DNA from: Chitinophagales bacterium
Lineage (GTDB): Bacteria; Bacteroidota; Bacteroidia; Chitinophagales; UBA2359
Length of the DNA: 5,200 bases
Assembly: GCA_020629335.1 (NCBI GenBank)
Contig: JAHDDN010000409.1
Coordinates: forward strand, 1-5,200
Reading direction: 5' to 3'
Below, one piece after another: positions 5,111-5,200 of the stretch. Below the pieces are notes generated by a model. It saw only the letters and a program-made list of their open reading frames with translations. It had not been told where the DNA came from and made no database searches. The stretch's first letter is position 1, and each line of letters opens with the position of its first letter. Both the position numbers and the translations under genes were made by a program.

Positions 5111-5200
5111 TCATATCTATTAAGTAGTAGTAGTAATAACATTTATACTTAGTAATGATAAAATAATAACTCCGCCATTTGAGCGTCCATCTTTTGCACT
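5111..5200. other. Right-edge flank, no supported gene
   Basis: After the terminator there is an A/T-rich stretch with a short TAG/TAA-rich run (about 5121-5137), then the edge. On the minus strand two frames are open from the edge: one to a stop at 5149-5151 (16 codons, ending in AELLFYHY) and one to a stop at 5120-5122 (26 codons). Either could be the end of a convergent gene, which would suit the bidirectional look of the terminator, but neither is long enough to call. Confidence 0.4.

Noticed and set aside
5120..5200. 3' end of a convergent minus-strand gene at the right edge
   Set aside because: Two frames are open for 16 and 26 codons only, and neither gives a recognisable protein end, so it is noted but not called.

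Overview
The window is AT-rich and looks like a chromosomal segment from the phylum Bacteroidota, possibly near the Saprospiraceae or Flavobacteriia. Three things point there: a secreted protein with PKD-like domains and a type IX secretion (T9SS) C-terminal sorting tail; A/T-rich leaders without Shine-Dalgarno sequences in front of the starts; and intergenic repeats of a style I remember from Bacteroidota genomes. The species cannot be named from the sequence.

Left part (1-1843). A truncated, inverted copy of a structured repeat lies at the left edge (1-48), followed by a small hairpin (144-166). Then come two plus-strand genes: a 200-residue protein with one N-terminal membrane helix and unknown function (243-845), and a 297-residue secreted T9SS cargo protein (950-1843).

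Convergent gap (1844-2393). I see no gene in these 550 bases, but they are full of repeats: a CACAAGCG/CGCTTGCG hairpin, a tandem 14-mer, a second and complete-looking copy of the structured repeat (about 135 bases, folding into a long imperfect hairpin), and two copies of a GGGCGCAC hairpin unit about 83 bases apart. The last hairpin may also end transcription of arsM.

Right part (2394-5200). On the minus strand a SigZ-type ECF sigma factor gene (3833-3297) lies upstream of arsM, an arsenite S-adenosylmethionine methyltransferase gene (3176-2394). The 120-base gap between them holds a perfect 14-base palindrome. Divergent from sigZ, on the plus strand, is a 351-residue exported, highly basic protein (3995-5050). 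It is built from two gapless 97-residue repeats, each resembling a Spy/CpxP/CnrX-type LTxxQ domain, and is followed by a strong intrinsic terminator.

The most interesting biology is this last cluster. A thiol-containing sigma factor, a metalloid-detoxifying enzyme and a divergent periplasmic LTxxQ protein together suggest an envelope or arsenic stress module; that reading is an inference from gene neighbourhood. The second point of interest is the structured repeat element, whose two copies face each other across the left two genes.
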